Origin: Catonia carolina
Taxonomy: Eukaryota > Arthropoda > Insecta > Hemiptera > Achilidae
Assembly: GCA_035578175.1 (NCBI GenBank)
Contig: JAQMRL010000003.1
Location: 80,177,969-80,241,968, forward strand
Length of the DNA: 64,000 bases
Reading direction: 5' to 3'
A program made the position numbers and the translations under genes. A model generated the notes under the pieces. It searched no databases. It was not told the DNA's origin and saw only the letters and a program-made list of their open reading frames with translations. Below are positions 53,966 through 63,231 of this stretch, in pieces; position 1 is the first letter of the stretch; each line of letters begins with the position of its first letter.

Positions 53966-54083
53966 GGCTATGATAGATATTGGTGAGTGGCCTAAAAATA
54001 TGAGCTATACGAGTTGCAATGATTATAGTGAAGAAAATTTGCCTCGAAGAAAAGACTTGGATTTGAGAAAATCACTAAAACTA
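53966..54083 (+). CDS. IR25a: ionotropic receptor 25a, exon 7
   Basis: Amino-terminal domain, continued: AMIDIGEWPKNMSYTSCNDY, SEENLPRRKDLDLRKSLKL. G-WP-(D/N)M-Y--C-D(Y/F)---N-P-R--DLR matches IR25a. NMS is a possible N-glycosylation site. Acceptor TTTGTCTAG, donor GTAAGT, ends in phase 0. Confidence 0.92.
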
Positions 54084-54129
54084 GTAAGTTGAAAAGATTA
54101 TTTAATTTTGTATTGTTCTGTTTACAACA

Positions 54130-54480
54130 AAACATGTCTATAGTTGGAGAAAAACTACTATAAGGAAACCGGTTTTACATAAATTTTGAGATTGATGTAT
54201 CCATGAGTTCCTTTCAGTAGACATTTTTCTCATGTCTACATACTTATTGAATGTAGACATGAATGTAAATGATTATTTATTACCTGTTATTTTAAAAATT
54301 GTATTTAAAAATTCAGAATGGTCATTCCATTCAGTTATATCAATAAAAATGTTCAGTTTTTTTTATATGACTAAATTAAATGACCATTCTGAAGTTATTT
54401 TTTTAAATACTCTGAAGAAGGTGGTATCACTAAAACGATCAAGTTTTTAAACTTAAAAACTAAATAGCTACCTAAAGAAA
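54130..54480 (+). repeat. repeat fragment with two inverted pairs
   Basis: CATGTCTACAT / ATGTAGACATG (54231-54241, 54251-54261) and TTCAGAATGGTCATT / AATGACCATTCTGAA (54312-54326, 54379-54393) are perfect pairs. CTGAAGAAGGTGGTATCACT and AAAACGATCAAG near the end are wording I associate with Penelope-like 3' regions; this link is an inference. Confidence 0.4.
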
Positions 54481-54771
54481 GGTACGAAATAATAATAATT
54501 TATATTGTATTTTTTTAAATTTAATTAGTTTTATTAAGAATTGTTAAGTTTTTCCCTTAAGCCTTTCATTCATTTCCAAATTTTTCACTAGGAAACATAT
54601 TCACAATGAAATCATTGTGTCTTGCATTTCACCTATCTTCTGTTCAAGGTTGCATTGAGGTCTTTTGTGCATTCAATGTCCAGTAATAATAATAATAATA
54701 GCCTTTTTATTAGTCTCTTTTAAAATGACATATTTTACTTTACAGTGAGTAGATACATTACACATAAAACA

Positions 54772-54910
54772 ATATCTGGGTTCGAATCCCACTCAGGCAT
54801 GGCATATTTTCATACATTACAAAAAAAAAAATCATATCCTCCATTGTAAACAGTTACACCCCAACGTTGTAGTTGATGCGACGTTAAATAAATAAAAAAA
54901 ATAAAAAAAA
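54772..54910 (+). repeat. tRNA-derived SINE, 5'-truncated
   Basis: TGGGTTCGAATCCCACTCAG, CATGGCATATTTTCATACAT, CACCCCAACGTTGTAG and GATGCGACGTTAAATAAATA: same family as 36255-36452. Lies in IR25a intron 7. Confidence 0.8.
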
Positions 54911-55998
54911 CAATATCTATATAATAATTAATTATATTAAAACAAATCATTCATAATTTTTAACTTTAATGTCCAAATAAAATCATAATCACTTTTTTTT
55001 TAAAGTATTTAGGAAACTAGGCCCATTTTTGGGCACAGGCTTCTCCCACGATTTCTTCTTTAGTAAAAGAGCTGGTCGGTGCATGAACCTGAATAAACCG
55101 TAGTATCGCTTGATTTCATCTAATACTGAGGGTAGAGATTCTATCTGATATAGGTTTGAATTCTAAAATATCATTTCTATATTTATGGTGAACTATAAAA
55201 CCAGCTTCATTTTTCCCGATACTTCTCCGAAATAGAAAAATATAAATTTGTTTTTCCTCTCCATTTTTTTTTCACTTTGTCTTCATATTTTCGATAATCC
55301 TAATATGTCAATATCACTATTGCTTAAAGCTTGTTCAAGTTCTACAATTTGTTCTTCAGATATTAAAGGTCTTACATTTAAGGTGCCGAATATACTTTAT
55401 AGTTTTTGTTTCATTGTGAAGTGGTGCGTATTGCTGAGTTATTTCTATTTCTAGTTGGGAGGTATTGGTCTCTTGCCCCCTTGCTGACCAAACATTCTAG
55501 GGGTGTTCGTCCAGTAATACGTCACATTAAATGTCTTTTTCTTGGTTAAGCTGATGTTTTGCATTTACCTCTATAGCCACATGCCCATCGCTTCTATTCT
55601 TGCTTTATCTAGCTAGATTATGTTGATGTCTTTTACTGAGAAAATGAGAAATGATGTATTTTTATGTGTGTAACATGAGGAATAAAATGGTGGTTTAAAT
55701 ATAAAATAATTGCCATTATTTGTAGAAATTTTTGTAACTATTAATATAGTTGTATCAGCGGTTGTAGTAAGTAACTTACAAGTCAATGCATTTGAGTACC
55801 CTCTCACAGTAGCAACTCTGTGATCTCTTTGGGGAAAAGACAGTGAGGTCTTTTAGGAACAGTTTTTATTTATTTTTGCATATTGCATTAGTTCTATGTA
55901 CTACTCGGGAATTGAATAAATGGTCTTTGCTTTAGCTCAGGCTTTGGACATGTGGTATTGCTAAAGTTAATTTAATTTTCCATATTTATCATTTACAG
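54911..55998. other. IR25a intron 7, remaining part
   Basis: No gene or bounded element. Moderate-complexity sequence ending with acceptor CATTTACAG. An (AAT)n run lies earlier at 54683-54701. Confidence 0.45.
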
Positions 55999-56226
55999 GT
56001 AAATGAACCAGTTTCTTATGCTCCATTTGCAATTGAAAAAAATGGAAACAGTTTTATGGAATTTAATACAAGACTTGAAAAAGTTACCGTTATTAATTCA
56101 CAATCAGTCAGTGCTGAAACTTTAGGGTCATGGAGAGCTGGTTTAAATTCACCATTACAAATCAAAGATTCAAACAGTATGAGAAATTTTTCCGCAGTCA
56201 CTGTTTATAGAATTGTTACAGTTTTG
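55999..56226 (+). CDS. IR25a: ionotropic receptor 25a, exon 8
   Basis: Links the amino-terminal domain to the ligand-binding S1 lobe. Peptide: VNEPVSYAPFAIEKNGNSFM, EFNTRLEKVTVINSQSVSAE, TLGSWRAGLNSPLQIKDSNS and MRNFSAVTVYRIVTVL. G-W-(A/S)GLN--L--KD---M-N--A-TVYRI-TV is a strongly conserved IR25a segment just before S1. Acceptor CATTTACAG, donor GTAAGT; both phases 0. Confidence 0.95.
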
Positions 56227-56913
56227 GTAAGTATTTTTGTTATTTTATAATGTTTAAGTTCCATTCTTAAGCCACTACGTAAATACTGGTTTTCATATTT
56301 ATTTAATGAAGTAATTAAATTGTATTCTTCATTCACAGATTGATTAGAAAGTCTCTAGCATCTGTGTTATATAGTAACTAGTTTTTCAAATGTGCATCTC
56401 CTGTTATTCATCCAACCACCATTAATGTAAAAAAATATATATATATTTACTCTTGCAGAGTTAATGCTAAAAACTGCAGTGCTATGGTGCAAAAAACAGC
56501 CTGAATTAATTGCTGCTGAATCATTGTTACTAAAAAGAATGAGAGATGTTGCTGCTACTCAAAAAAAAGTTCAGTCTTCATTCAAAAGAAAATTTAAGGT
56601 TTTTTAAAATTACTGTATAGAAAGTACGAGTGCGTTAAAAAATATTTCATAACTGTAGTTTATTTCATTAATTTAATTTATTCAGTTTTGAAATTCTGTA
56701 TTTTTCTGTACATTTCCAATTAATGCAATAAATTAGTGTTTTTTTTAAGCTAAAGTTTAAGTTAGCCTTCCTGTTAAACATTAAGCTTAAGTATATTATA
56801 TTGTTATGGTACAGCATATTAATATTACAGTATTAAGCGTATTTGATTAACAGAACTGCTAACTTATGTATTATTTTTGTATTCTGAATAAATTTTTATT
56901 TTTTATAAAACAG
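56227..56913. other. IR25a intron 8
   Basis: AT-rich intron. A short open stretch at about 56455-56605 (MLKTAVLWCKKQPELIAAES) has no recognised family and no credible splice signals for this gene. Confidence 0.45.
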
Positions 56914-57105
56914 CAACATCCATTCATGATAAGAATTGAAGAAGATGGAATTATTCAATACAAAGGTTACTGTATTGATTTAATTGAAGAAATTAGAAAA
57001 TTGGTTGGCTTTGAATATGAAATCTATGTCGCACCTGATAATAGCTTCGGAGATATGGACGAAAATGGTCAGTGGAGTGGTATGATTAAAGAGCTTATTG
57101 AAAAG
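56914..57105 (+). CDS. IR25a: ionotropic receptor 25a, exon 9 (ligand-binding S1)
   Basis: First half of the S1 lobe of the ligand-binding domain: QHPFMIRIEEDGIIQYKGYC, IDLIEEIRKLVGFEYEIYVA, PDNSFGDMDENGQWSGMIKE and LIEK. P(F/Y)(M/I)-R----GYKGYCIDLI-EI and FG-MDENGQW-G(M/I)(V/I)K-L are hallmarks of the lobe in IR25a and related iGluRs. Acceptor TATAAAACAG, donor GTACTT; both phases 0. Confidence 0.96.
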
Positions 57106-57247
57106 GTACTTTTTTTTAAATTATTTTTTTCATTAAGAACGGTAGTATTTGCATAATTTTGTCTTGTCTAAATTGCTGTTTTATGTATTGTGTAACATTA
57201 CTAAAAAGTAAAAATGAAACCAGCAATGAGCAGCAGTAGATAAATTC

Positions 57248-58195
57248 CTATTTTTACTTTCTCTTGCCTATAAGAATTTATAGGAAGGAAAGTATTGTTT
57301 TCATGTCAATTTTTCGATAACGAGTTTTCACCGGATCTACACGTTTTCAGACCCCCTGAACCCAAAAAACATGTTTTTAGCGATTGGTCTGTGTGTGTGT
57401 GTGTCTTTGCACAAAATATCTCAAGAATGGAACATCATACGAACTTGAAACTTAAAACTTAAGTTACATACCACTACCGATCCGACACGAACATTTTCAT
57501 CAAAATCGGTCATCTGGAAGTAGTAGTTTATTTGTGTAATTGTTCACCTTTTTGCGATTTTCTCATAAACTGGTCCTATGATTTTTTTTTAAATCGCCTG
57601 ATTTACTAAAGTTTTATGCTCCACTAGATAGGGTGGGCGCCATGTTTGCTGAAATTCTTGGTGAGGCTGTTTTCATGTAATAAAATTGTTTTTTTAAGAT
57701 TACGGCGTTAATATGCATTTTAGCGCATAAATTTATATAATAAAAGTTGTAGAAAATTTAAAATCCTACAACTTTTATTTCAAACATTTTTTTGTATAAC
57801 GCTTAGTTTAGCAGTAATAAGCGATTTTCTGTTTTTTCTCATGAAAACGTGTGAAAAATCGATTTTTTTAAGATTTCGGCCTTAGTATGCATTTTACGAC
57901 AAAAGTTTATATTATCAAATTTATAGGAAATTAAAAGCTCTACAACTTTTATTTTGAGCATTTTTCTCTACAGAGCCTAGTTTTGTGTAAAAGAGAGATT
58001 TTTCCATATTTTTAAGCCAAACTGAGGTTGTTATTTATTTTGCGTCTTTCACTCATGATTAAAATAAGGTTATGTTTTTTTACGGTTAGTTATTTTGTTT
58101 ATTTCTAATGTTTTATTACTAATGTTAGGTTTATTGTTAATTATTTGCATTGGCAAGAGAAAGTTGTGTGAGTGTTTCACACCAGATTTTTCATT
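57248..58195 (+). repeat. interspersed repeat R1, full-length copy
   Basis: From TTTTTACTTTCTCTTGCCTA to GGCAAGAGAAAGTTGTGTGA-GTGTTTCACACC; CTTTCTCTTGCC and GGCAAGAGAAAG form inverted ends. The interior contains a (GT)n run at 57390-57402 and two diverged units of about 190 bp (about 57690-57880 and 57880-58025), each with ATGCATTTTA, TTTATAT, ACAACTTTTATTT and GAGATTTTTC or GCGATTTTCT. It lies in IR25a intron 9. Confidence 0.78.
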
Positions 58196-58699
58196 TATCT
58201 AATTTTGGTATGGTTAATTATAATTTGGTAGATTTCATCTTACCTAACAGCTGTCGATTCTTCTACTGGTATTAAATGTTTCAAATTATTTAATATATTT
58301 TTATCAAAATTGAGCTTTGCTCTGGTAGAACCTTTCATTTTCTTAGTTAATATTTATAAATTCAGATTTCTATCCATATAATCTTCTTAATATTTATTCT
58401 TATCACTTCTTTGTTTTTTTTCTGTATCTTTCATTTATTATTTCAAAATTTTTAGTTACCAGTTTTAAAACACGTCAGTTCGGCTTGATGTATGCCCATT
58501 GACAAATCACTAATTAACTGTCTATGTTACTGACTGTTTGGAATAGCATCAAATTATATTTTCTCTTACTTAATTTTTCAAAAGATAATTTATATGTTAT
58601 TAAATAGAAAAAATAATACTTTTACCGAAATAATCTAAAATTCGTTGAAATATTCTAAAAATTAAATTTTATCTAAATTTAGGTTTTCAAGATTATTAA
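58196..58699. other. IR25a intron 9 section
   Basis: AT-rich, without recognised element. Confidence 0.45.
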
Positions 58700-59529
58700 C
58701 CCATTGGCATATAATGACTGCGAAACACCTGTCCACCACATTTGTGCCGTTGTATACAATGATGGCGATTTAACGTCCTCGTATTTTATTTAGCCCTGTC
58801 TATGTAGTTTTTAAAAACTTCTTGATGTAGCAGCACTAACGAAAACTAAATAATTTTTGCTTTATTTTCGTATATTTACCAATAGAGTGCGTGCAAGCAT
58901 TCAGTTATAAATGCGTGATCAAAATAACCTATATCATGTGTTGAAAAATGGCGTTTGTTTACATTCTGTAAATGCATGTTTGTTAAGAGTTTTTAGGTTT
59001 TTTATCGTATATTTTGGTGTTTTATATCAAGTCATAGTATTCAATATTATTAATACAATAGTTATTAACTATTAAATAAATTCTCTGCATGCAGAGAATT
59101 TTTAGTTTCATTACGGACAGGATATTGATGTGTAAATAAGTGAAAACGGCAATGACTGGTGATTAGAAAATAGAGCATAATTTTTTTTTATATTAACAAA
59201 TTTAAAAAAATTTAAAGTAGTTTTGTAGAAAAAAGCATTCTCTGGATGACCCTTATATAAGTTTTTATAGAAAATTATAAATTTCTAAGTTACAATTAAA
59301 AAAAGCCTTTAAAAAAATTTCATTTACAAGAAAAAAAATTATTTCAAAGACAATAAAAGTAGTTCTTTGGTCTAAATGGTTACTAAATTCTTTAAAAATT
59401 AAAAATAATTAAGAGAATTGGTTTAAAGAAAAAAAGTTATTGTCTATTTACAATATAGTGTCATTTTATGCAAAATTAAATCCAACTGTAAGGCCACCAA
59501 CAGTACAAAACAATTCGTAGGTCAATGGG
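58700..59529. mobile_element. piggyBac-like MITE
   Basis: TTAA at 58696-58699 and 59530-59533 flanks an 830-bp unit. The left tip CCCATTGGCATATAATG and right tip (reversed) CCCATTGACCTACGAATT match in their first bases, as in piggyBac-type elements (CCCA-TG). CCACCACATTTGTGCCGTTG and AAGGCCACCAACAG lie near the ends. No ORF. Confidence 0.75.
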
Positions 59530-59912
59530 TTAAATATTTTTAAATTGCAAACTTTCTATATCAGTTTGACCTTCAAGATACAATTTTCATTAAGTATTAC
59601 ATTCTGTTTAACGATTCATCTCGACTGGTAATTTATTAGAAAAAAAACTTTAAAAAATTTATTAAATAATTTGAAATTTCAATATTTTAGAATTAAATAT
59701 TGTATGAAGTTTTTTTTTTATTCCTAATTTGTGTATGTTGCAATCTGTTCAATTTACGAGGGCTATTCAGAAAGTAGGGAACGTTTTGTAAATAAACAAA
59801 AACTATGTAAAAGAAAATTTTTTTATTATATACATCTGAAAGAGTGACTAAAATACTACTTTTCTACATAGTCACCAAGCAAATTGAGGCACTTGTCATA
59901 GCGGTGGACAAG

Positions 59913-61339
59913 AGAGCACACCTGCTCCCTTACTTTCTGTAGCAGTTTTTCGTGCCCGTGCCTCTGGAAACTCCTCGGCATCCTATGGTTACTTTTCAGC
60001 CATGCTTTGGTCCCGCCGAGGTGAGCTGAGATGCTGGGCTTCTGTCTGTCTATCCTGATCCTTGTCCCTGGCATCTAGCACTTTTTCTATCCGTGCTAGA
60101 GGCAACTTCTCCTACTGTAGCTTTTGCCCAACCCAGTGGTGTCAGGCGTTTACCGTGCCGAAGGGTGGATGGCACTGGGGCATTTAATCAGTGTCTTAAC
60201 GGTGCCTGTAGGAAACTTGGCTAAATCCTACAGTATTTTGCCTTACCCCTGTACGCGGGGCTATGCAGGGGCGGACTGATTATTTCCCTAGCTGACACGA
60301 CAACTAAAAGTGGTTGTTGTTCCTTTTACTAGGAAAAGGAAGATGGCTCTAGATGCTTTGACTCTGGAAGGAGTGGATTTGAGCTACTCCCCTGAGGTGA
60401 AGTATCTGGGGGTTGTCCTTGATAGGGGCCTGACTTGGAGGGGCCACATGTCAAGGACTGTTGAGAGGGCTGCAAAGGCCTTATGGATGTTTAAGAGTCC
60501 GTTTGGGAGGACTTGGGGGCTTAGGCCTCGTATGGCAGAATGGGCTTATGTGAGCATCATTCTGCCAATGGTCACGTACGAAGCTTTTGTATGGTGGCCA
60601 AGAACAGATCGGCTGAGGAAGCTGAAGAGATTGGCCCGCCTAAGGATATGTTGTGCAACGAGCACTGGTCCAACGGCTACTATGGAGGCGATGTCTGATT
60701 TGCCTCCTATTCATGTTCAAGTGAAGAAGGAGGCGATAAGAACTGCCTTGAGGCTGGAGGGCGGGTTCGGGGTCCCATCAAGGGAGATGGGCCACACCGA
60801 GATCTTCAAAGGGATTGAGGGGATGGGTGTGGTAGGTGGTCCTCGGGACCGTATGTACAGAGCATACGACTTCTCCGACACACTGAGGGTGAAAATTTTT
60901 GATCGTCAGGAGTGGGCGGAGGGACAGCCAGTGATACCGGAAGGGGTTACCTTTTGGTACACTGACGGCTCAGGGATGAGCGGAAGAGCGGGAGTGGGGG
61001 CCTGGGGGGCCGGGGGAAAGATTTCCCTGGCCCTTGGGTGTAACATAACCGTCTTCTAAGATGAAATATTGGCCGTTAAGGTCTGTGCGGCTCAGGGGGT
61101 CGCACACTTATATTTATATGCAGTTGCAAAGTGGGTGGCTGCAAAAGAAGAGCGCTGATGGGTAAGGTTGTGTAAACACCTTCTCAGATAAGTGCACTAG
61201 ATCCTAGGCAGATCCTGCGCTTTATCGAAAGTGTGGGTCTTGCAGAAATAGGAATAGGGGCAATCACAAAAGATCTTTTAGGTCGCGGTGAGGAGGGGCT
61301 GCAGAAGCCTGAACGCCCTTATAGTAAAGTAAAGTAAAG
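59913..61339 (+). mobile_element. 5'-truncated LINE (RT plus RNase H) with (AAAGT)n tail
   Basis: Flanked by TAGCGGTGGACAAG at 59899-59912 and 61340-61353, an exact duplication of the mariner target. It ends ATAGTAAAGTAAAGTAAAGT. It is GC-rich compared with the intron. The coding piece 60310-61059 shows the RT C-terminus and start of an RNase H. Confidence 0.92.
60310..61059 (+). pseudogene. LINE RT thumb and RNase H fragment
   Basis: A 249-residue open frame: VPFTRKRKMALDALTLEGVD, then VKYLGVVLDRGLTWRGHM (post-palm YLGV-LD--L-W--H), LPMVTYEAFVWW, LARLRICCATSTGPTATMEA and LPPIHVQVKKEA; the RNase H start FWYTDGSGMSGRAGVGAW carries the first catalytic Asp (YTDGS). An in-frame TAA at 61057-61059 ends it, where VFQAE is expected, and DEILAVKVCAQ follows. 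FIESVGLAEIG appears near 61220-61255 after a deletion. R1- and Jockey-group elements have this layout; this copy is dead. Confidence 0.85.
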
Positions 61340-61353
61340 TAGCGGTGGACAAG

Positions 61354-61804
61354 CTTCAAAATTCCTTCGTCATAGAAATCCGCCGCCTGCGACCGCAGCC
61401 ACTCAGTGACGCGCGCCCGGAGTTCCTCGTCGTCATCGAAGCGCTGTGTTGCTAGCCAGTTCTTCATTCTTGGAAACAAGTGAAAATCACTCGGTGCAAG
61501 ATCAGGACTATAGGGTGGATGAGGGAAAACCTCCCATTTGAATGAATCAAGGAGTTCTTTTGTGCGGTTTGCCGTGTGAGGTCGGGCATTGTCATGAAGA
61601 AACAAAATTTTTGACGACAACTTTCCTCGGCGCTTGTTTTGAACTGCTCTCCTAAGGTTGCGCAATGTTTGGCAGTACCGATCAGAGTTTATTGTTGCAC
61701 CACGCTCGAGAAAGTCAATGAGCAGCACACCTTGCCTGTCCCAAAACACAGTAGCCATAATCTTCCTTGCTGATTTTTGTGCGATTTCCACGGCAAACCG
61801 CACA
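61354..61804 (-). pseudogene. mariner transposase, central and C-terminal part
   Basis: On the minus strand: AQKSARKIMATVFWDRQGVL (first catalytic Asp in FWD), GATINSDRYCQTL, KILFLHDNARPHTANRTK (second Asp in HDN), FPHPPYSPDLAPSDFHLFPR (third Asp in PSD, 34 residues after the second, so DD34D), and then FDDDEELRARVTEWLRSQAA-DFYDEGILKLVHRY. The end (DKCLNLLGDYVEK) lies in the left arm beyond the LINE. The N-terminal HTH region is missing, replaced by the inverted copy of the 3' end. In the inverted copy a GAA codon is TAA. Confidence 0.9.
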
Positions 61805-62394
61805 AACTGGCTAGCAACACAGCGCTTCGACGACGACGAGGAACTCCGGGCGCGCGTCACTGAGTGGCTGCGGTTGCAGGCGGCGGATTTCTATGACTAA
61901 GGAATTTTGAAGCTTGTCCACCGCTATGACAAGTGCCTCAGTTTGCTTGGTGACAATGTAGAAAAGTAGTATTTTAGTCACTCTTTCAGATGTATATAAT
62001 AAAAAATTTTTCTTTTACGTAGTTTTTGTTTATTTACAAAACGTTCCCTACTTTCTGAATAGCCCTCGTAGAACAGTAAGCAACCCTATGACCCAATGAG
62101 ATGAGAATGATGTGTATGATGTGTAAATGAGATGTAGTCTTGTACAGACCCAGGCCGACCATTCCTGAGAGAGTATGGTTAATTAAACCCCAACTATCAA
62201 AGTACACCGGTAACCACTGTCTAGTATTCAAATCCATATAAAAGTAACTACCTTTGCAAGGATGTAAAAAGTTATTAAAGGAAACAAATTTTACATAAAT
62301 GTACTTATTTGTAATCAGCTGATCAACTTTTTTAGTTTATTTTAAGTTAGATCAACATTTTGTTTATTAACGACTACTTTGGGGTATGAAACAC

Positions 62395-62500
62395 TAGGTT
62401 TTGACACTTAATAATTTCCAGATTCTAGCTGAGAATCGAACCTGGGACCTTCTGCTTGGTAGGCAAGCATGCTAACCACTACCCCACAGAGGTGACTTGA
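62395..62500 (-). repeat. tRNA-derived SINE head
   Basis: Minus strand: TCACCTCTGTGGGGTAGTGG, TTAGCATGCTTGCCTACC, AAGGTCCCAGGTTCGATTCT: A-box GGTAGTGGTTAGCATGC and B-box GGTTCGATTC at the right spacing. The 15945-16055 repeat shares the TGGGTTCGATT and CTGG-AATT parts. Probably a SINE rather than a tRNA, since the acceptor stem ends do not pair. Confidence 0.65.
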
Positions 62501-62627
62501 TCAACATTTTATTAGTTATAGAAAATTATACCAAAGAGCTGATTGCTACAAGTTACTGAGATCAGCCTGGACTGAGGTACAGGCAGGCGTGCTGGAGGAT
62601 TTAGTTTTATAATATTTATTACGTATG

Positions 62628-62705
62628 GCCACCTCCATAGCATAGTGGTTAGCACACTAGCGTACAACCCGTAGGTCCGTAGTTTGATTCCCGCAAAACC
62701 CACTG
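62628..62705 (+). repeat. tRNA-derived SINE head
   Basis: GGCCACCTCCATAGCATAGT, GGTTAGCACACTAGCGTAC and GTAGGTCCGTAGTTTGATTC: A box TAGCATAGTGGTTAGC, B-box-like AGTTTGATTCC. No functional anticodon stem could be folded with confidence. Confidence 0.55.
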
Positions 62706-63031
62706 TTATAGTTTGCTTAACTCACTGTAGTTGCTAATAACTAAGTTGTTAATGTGAATTTAAATGAACTAAAAAGAAAATTTTGTGTATTGATGTTACA
62801 TTGATAAAATAATTTTCTTCTCTCTCATTTTATAACTTTCTTAACATGTCCTTTTCCTTTTCCTGCTGCCATAGTCCTGCCTCCGTAGTTGCTGGTGATG
62901 TTAATGAAAGTACTGATGAAATCTTAAATATTACCTACATGTATTTTTTAAAATGTTGTATCGTTATTATGAATTAATTATAATATATTATAATTAAATT
63001 ATTTTATGTAAAATATTATAAATATTTATAG
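62706..63031. other. IR25a intron 9, end
   Basis: AT-rich intron ending in AATATTTATAG, the acceptor of exon 10. Confidence 0.55.
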
Positions 63032-63231
63032 AGGGCGGATATTGCACTTGGATCATTATCTGTGATGGCTGAAAGAGAAAATGTGGTCGATTTTACGGTT
63101 CCATACTATGATCTGGTTGGGATTACAATACTAATGAAGAAACCTAAGACACCGACATCTTTGTTCAAATTTTTAACAGTTCTTGAGAATGATGTCTGGC
63201 TGTGTATTTTGGCTGCTTATTTCTTTACTAG
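63032..63231 (+). CDS. IR25a: ionotropic receptor 25a, exon 10 (S1 end, first membrane segment)
   Basis: Peptide: RADIALGSLSVMAERENVVD, FTVPYYDLVGITILMKKPKT, PTSLFKFLTVLENDVWLCIL and AAYFFT. The Arg of AEREN aligns with the iGluR arginine that binds the alpha-carboxyl of glutamate, a residue most tuning IRs lose but IR25a keeps; the usual Pro-x-Thr five residues earlier is Ser-x-Ser here. VLENDVWLCILAAYFFT is the start of membrane segment M1. Acceptor TTTATAG, donor GTAATA, with two bases left over; the next exon lies right of the window. Confidence 0.96.

Larger units (their letters stand above)
59757..62068 (-). mobile_element. rearranged palindromic mariner element
   Basis: Ends CGAGGGCTATTCAGAAAGTA (59757) and its reverse complement (to 62068), with TA duplications at 59755-59756 and 62069-62070. 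The arms are not just TIRs: 59757-59912 plus 61354-61461 (264 bp) is repeated inverted at 61805-62068 (264 bp), nearly identical, and includes the 3' end of the transposase gene. The 5' half of the gene is missing. A LINE inserted in the left arm (59913-61339) with a 13-14 bp duplication (T)AGCGGTGGACAAG. Confidence 0.92.
59715..62240 (-). mobile_element. SINE body split by a mariner
   Basis: TTCCTAATTTGTGTATGTTG-CAATCTGTTCAATT (59721-59754) continues after 62070 with GAACAGTAAGCAACCCTATG, GTAGTCTTGTACAGACCCAG, GACCATTCCTGAGAGAGTAT, AAGTACACCGGTAACCACTG. The SINE at 50130-50455 has these parts joined (TTCAATTGAGAACAATAAGC). Confidence 0.82.

Noticed and set aside
56455..56605. Possible extra IR25a exon (MLKTAVLWCKKQPELIAAES)
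   Set aside because: Exons 8 and 9 already join in phase 0 at conserved positions, and the sequence does not resemble IR25a.
57248..58195. R1 as a Polinton/Maverick fragment because of its inverted ends
   Set aside because: No polymerase, integrase or capsid trace, and under 1 kb long; ends are only about 12 bp.
62395..62705. Two tRNA-like sequences that could be real tRNA genes
   Set aside because: Box A and B are good but the acceptor and anticodon stems do not fold; the heads resemble SINEs elsewhere in the window.
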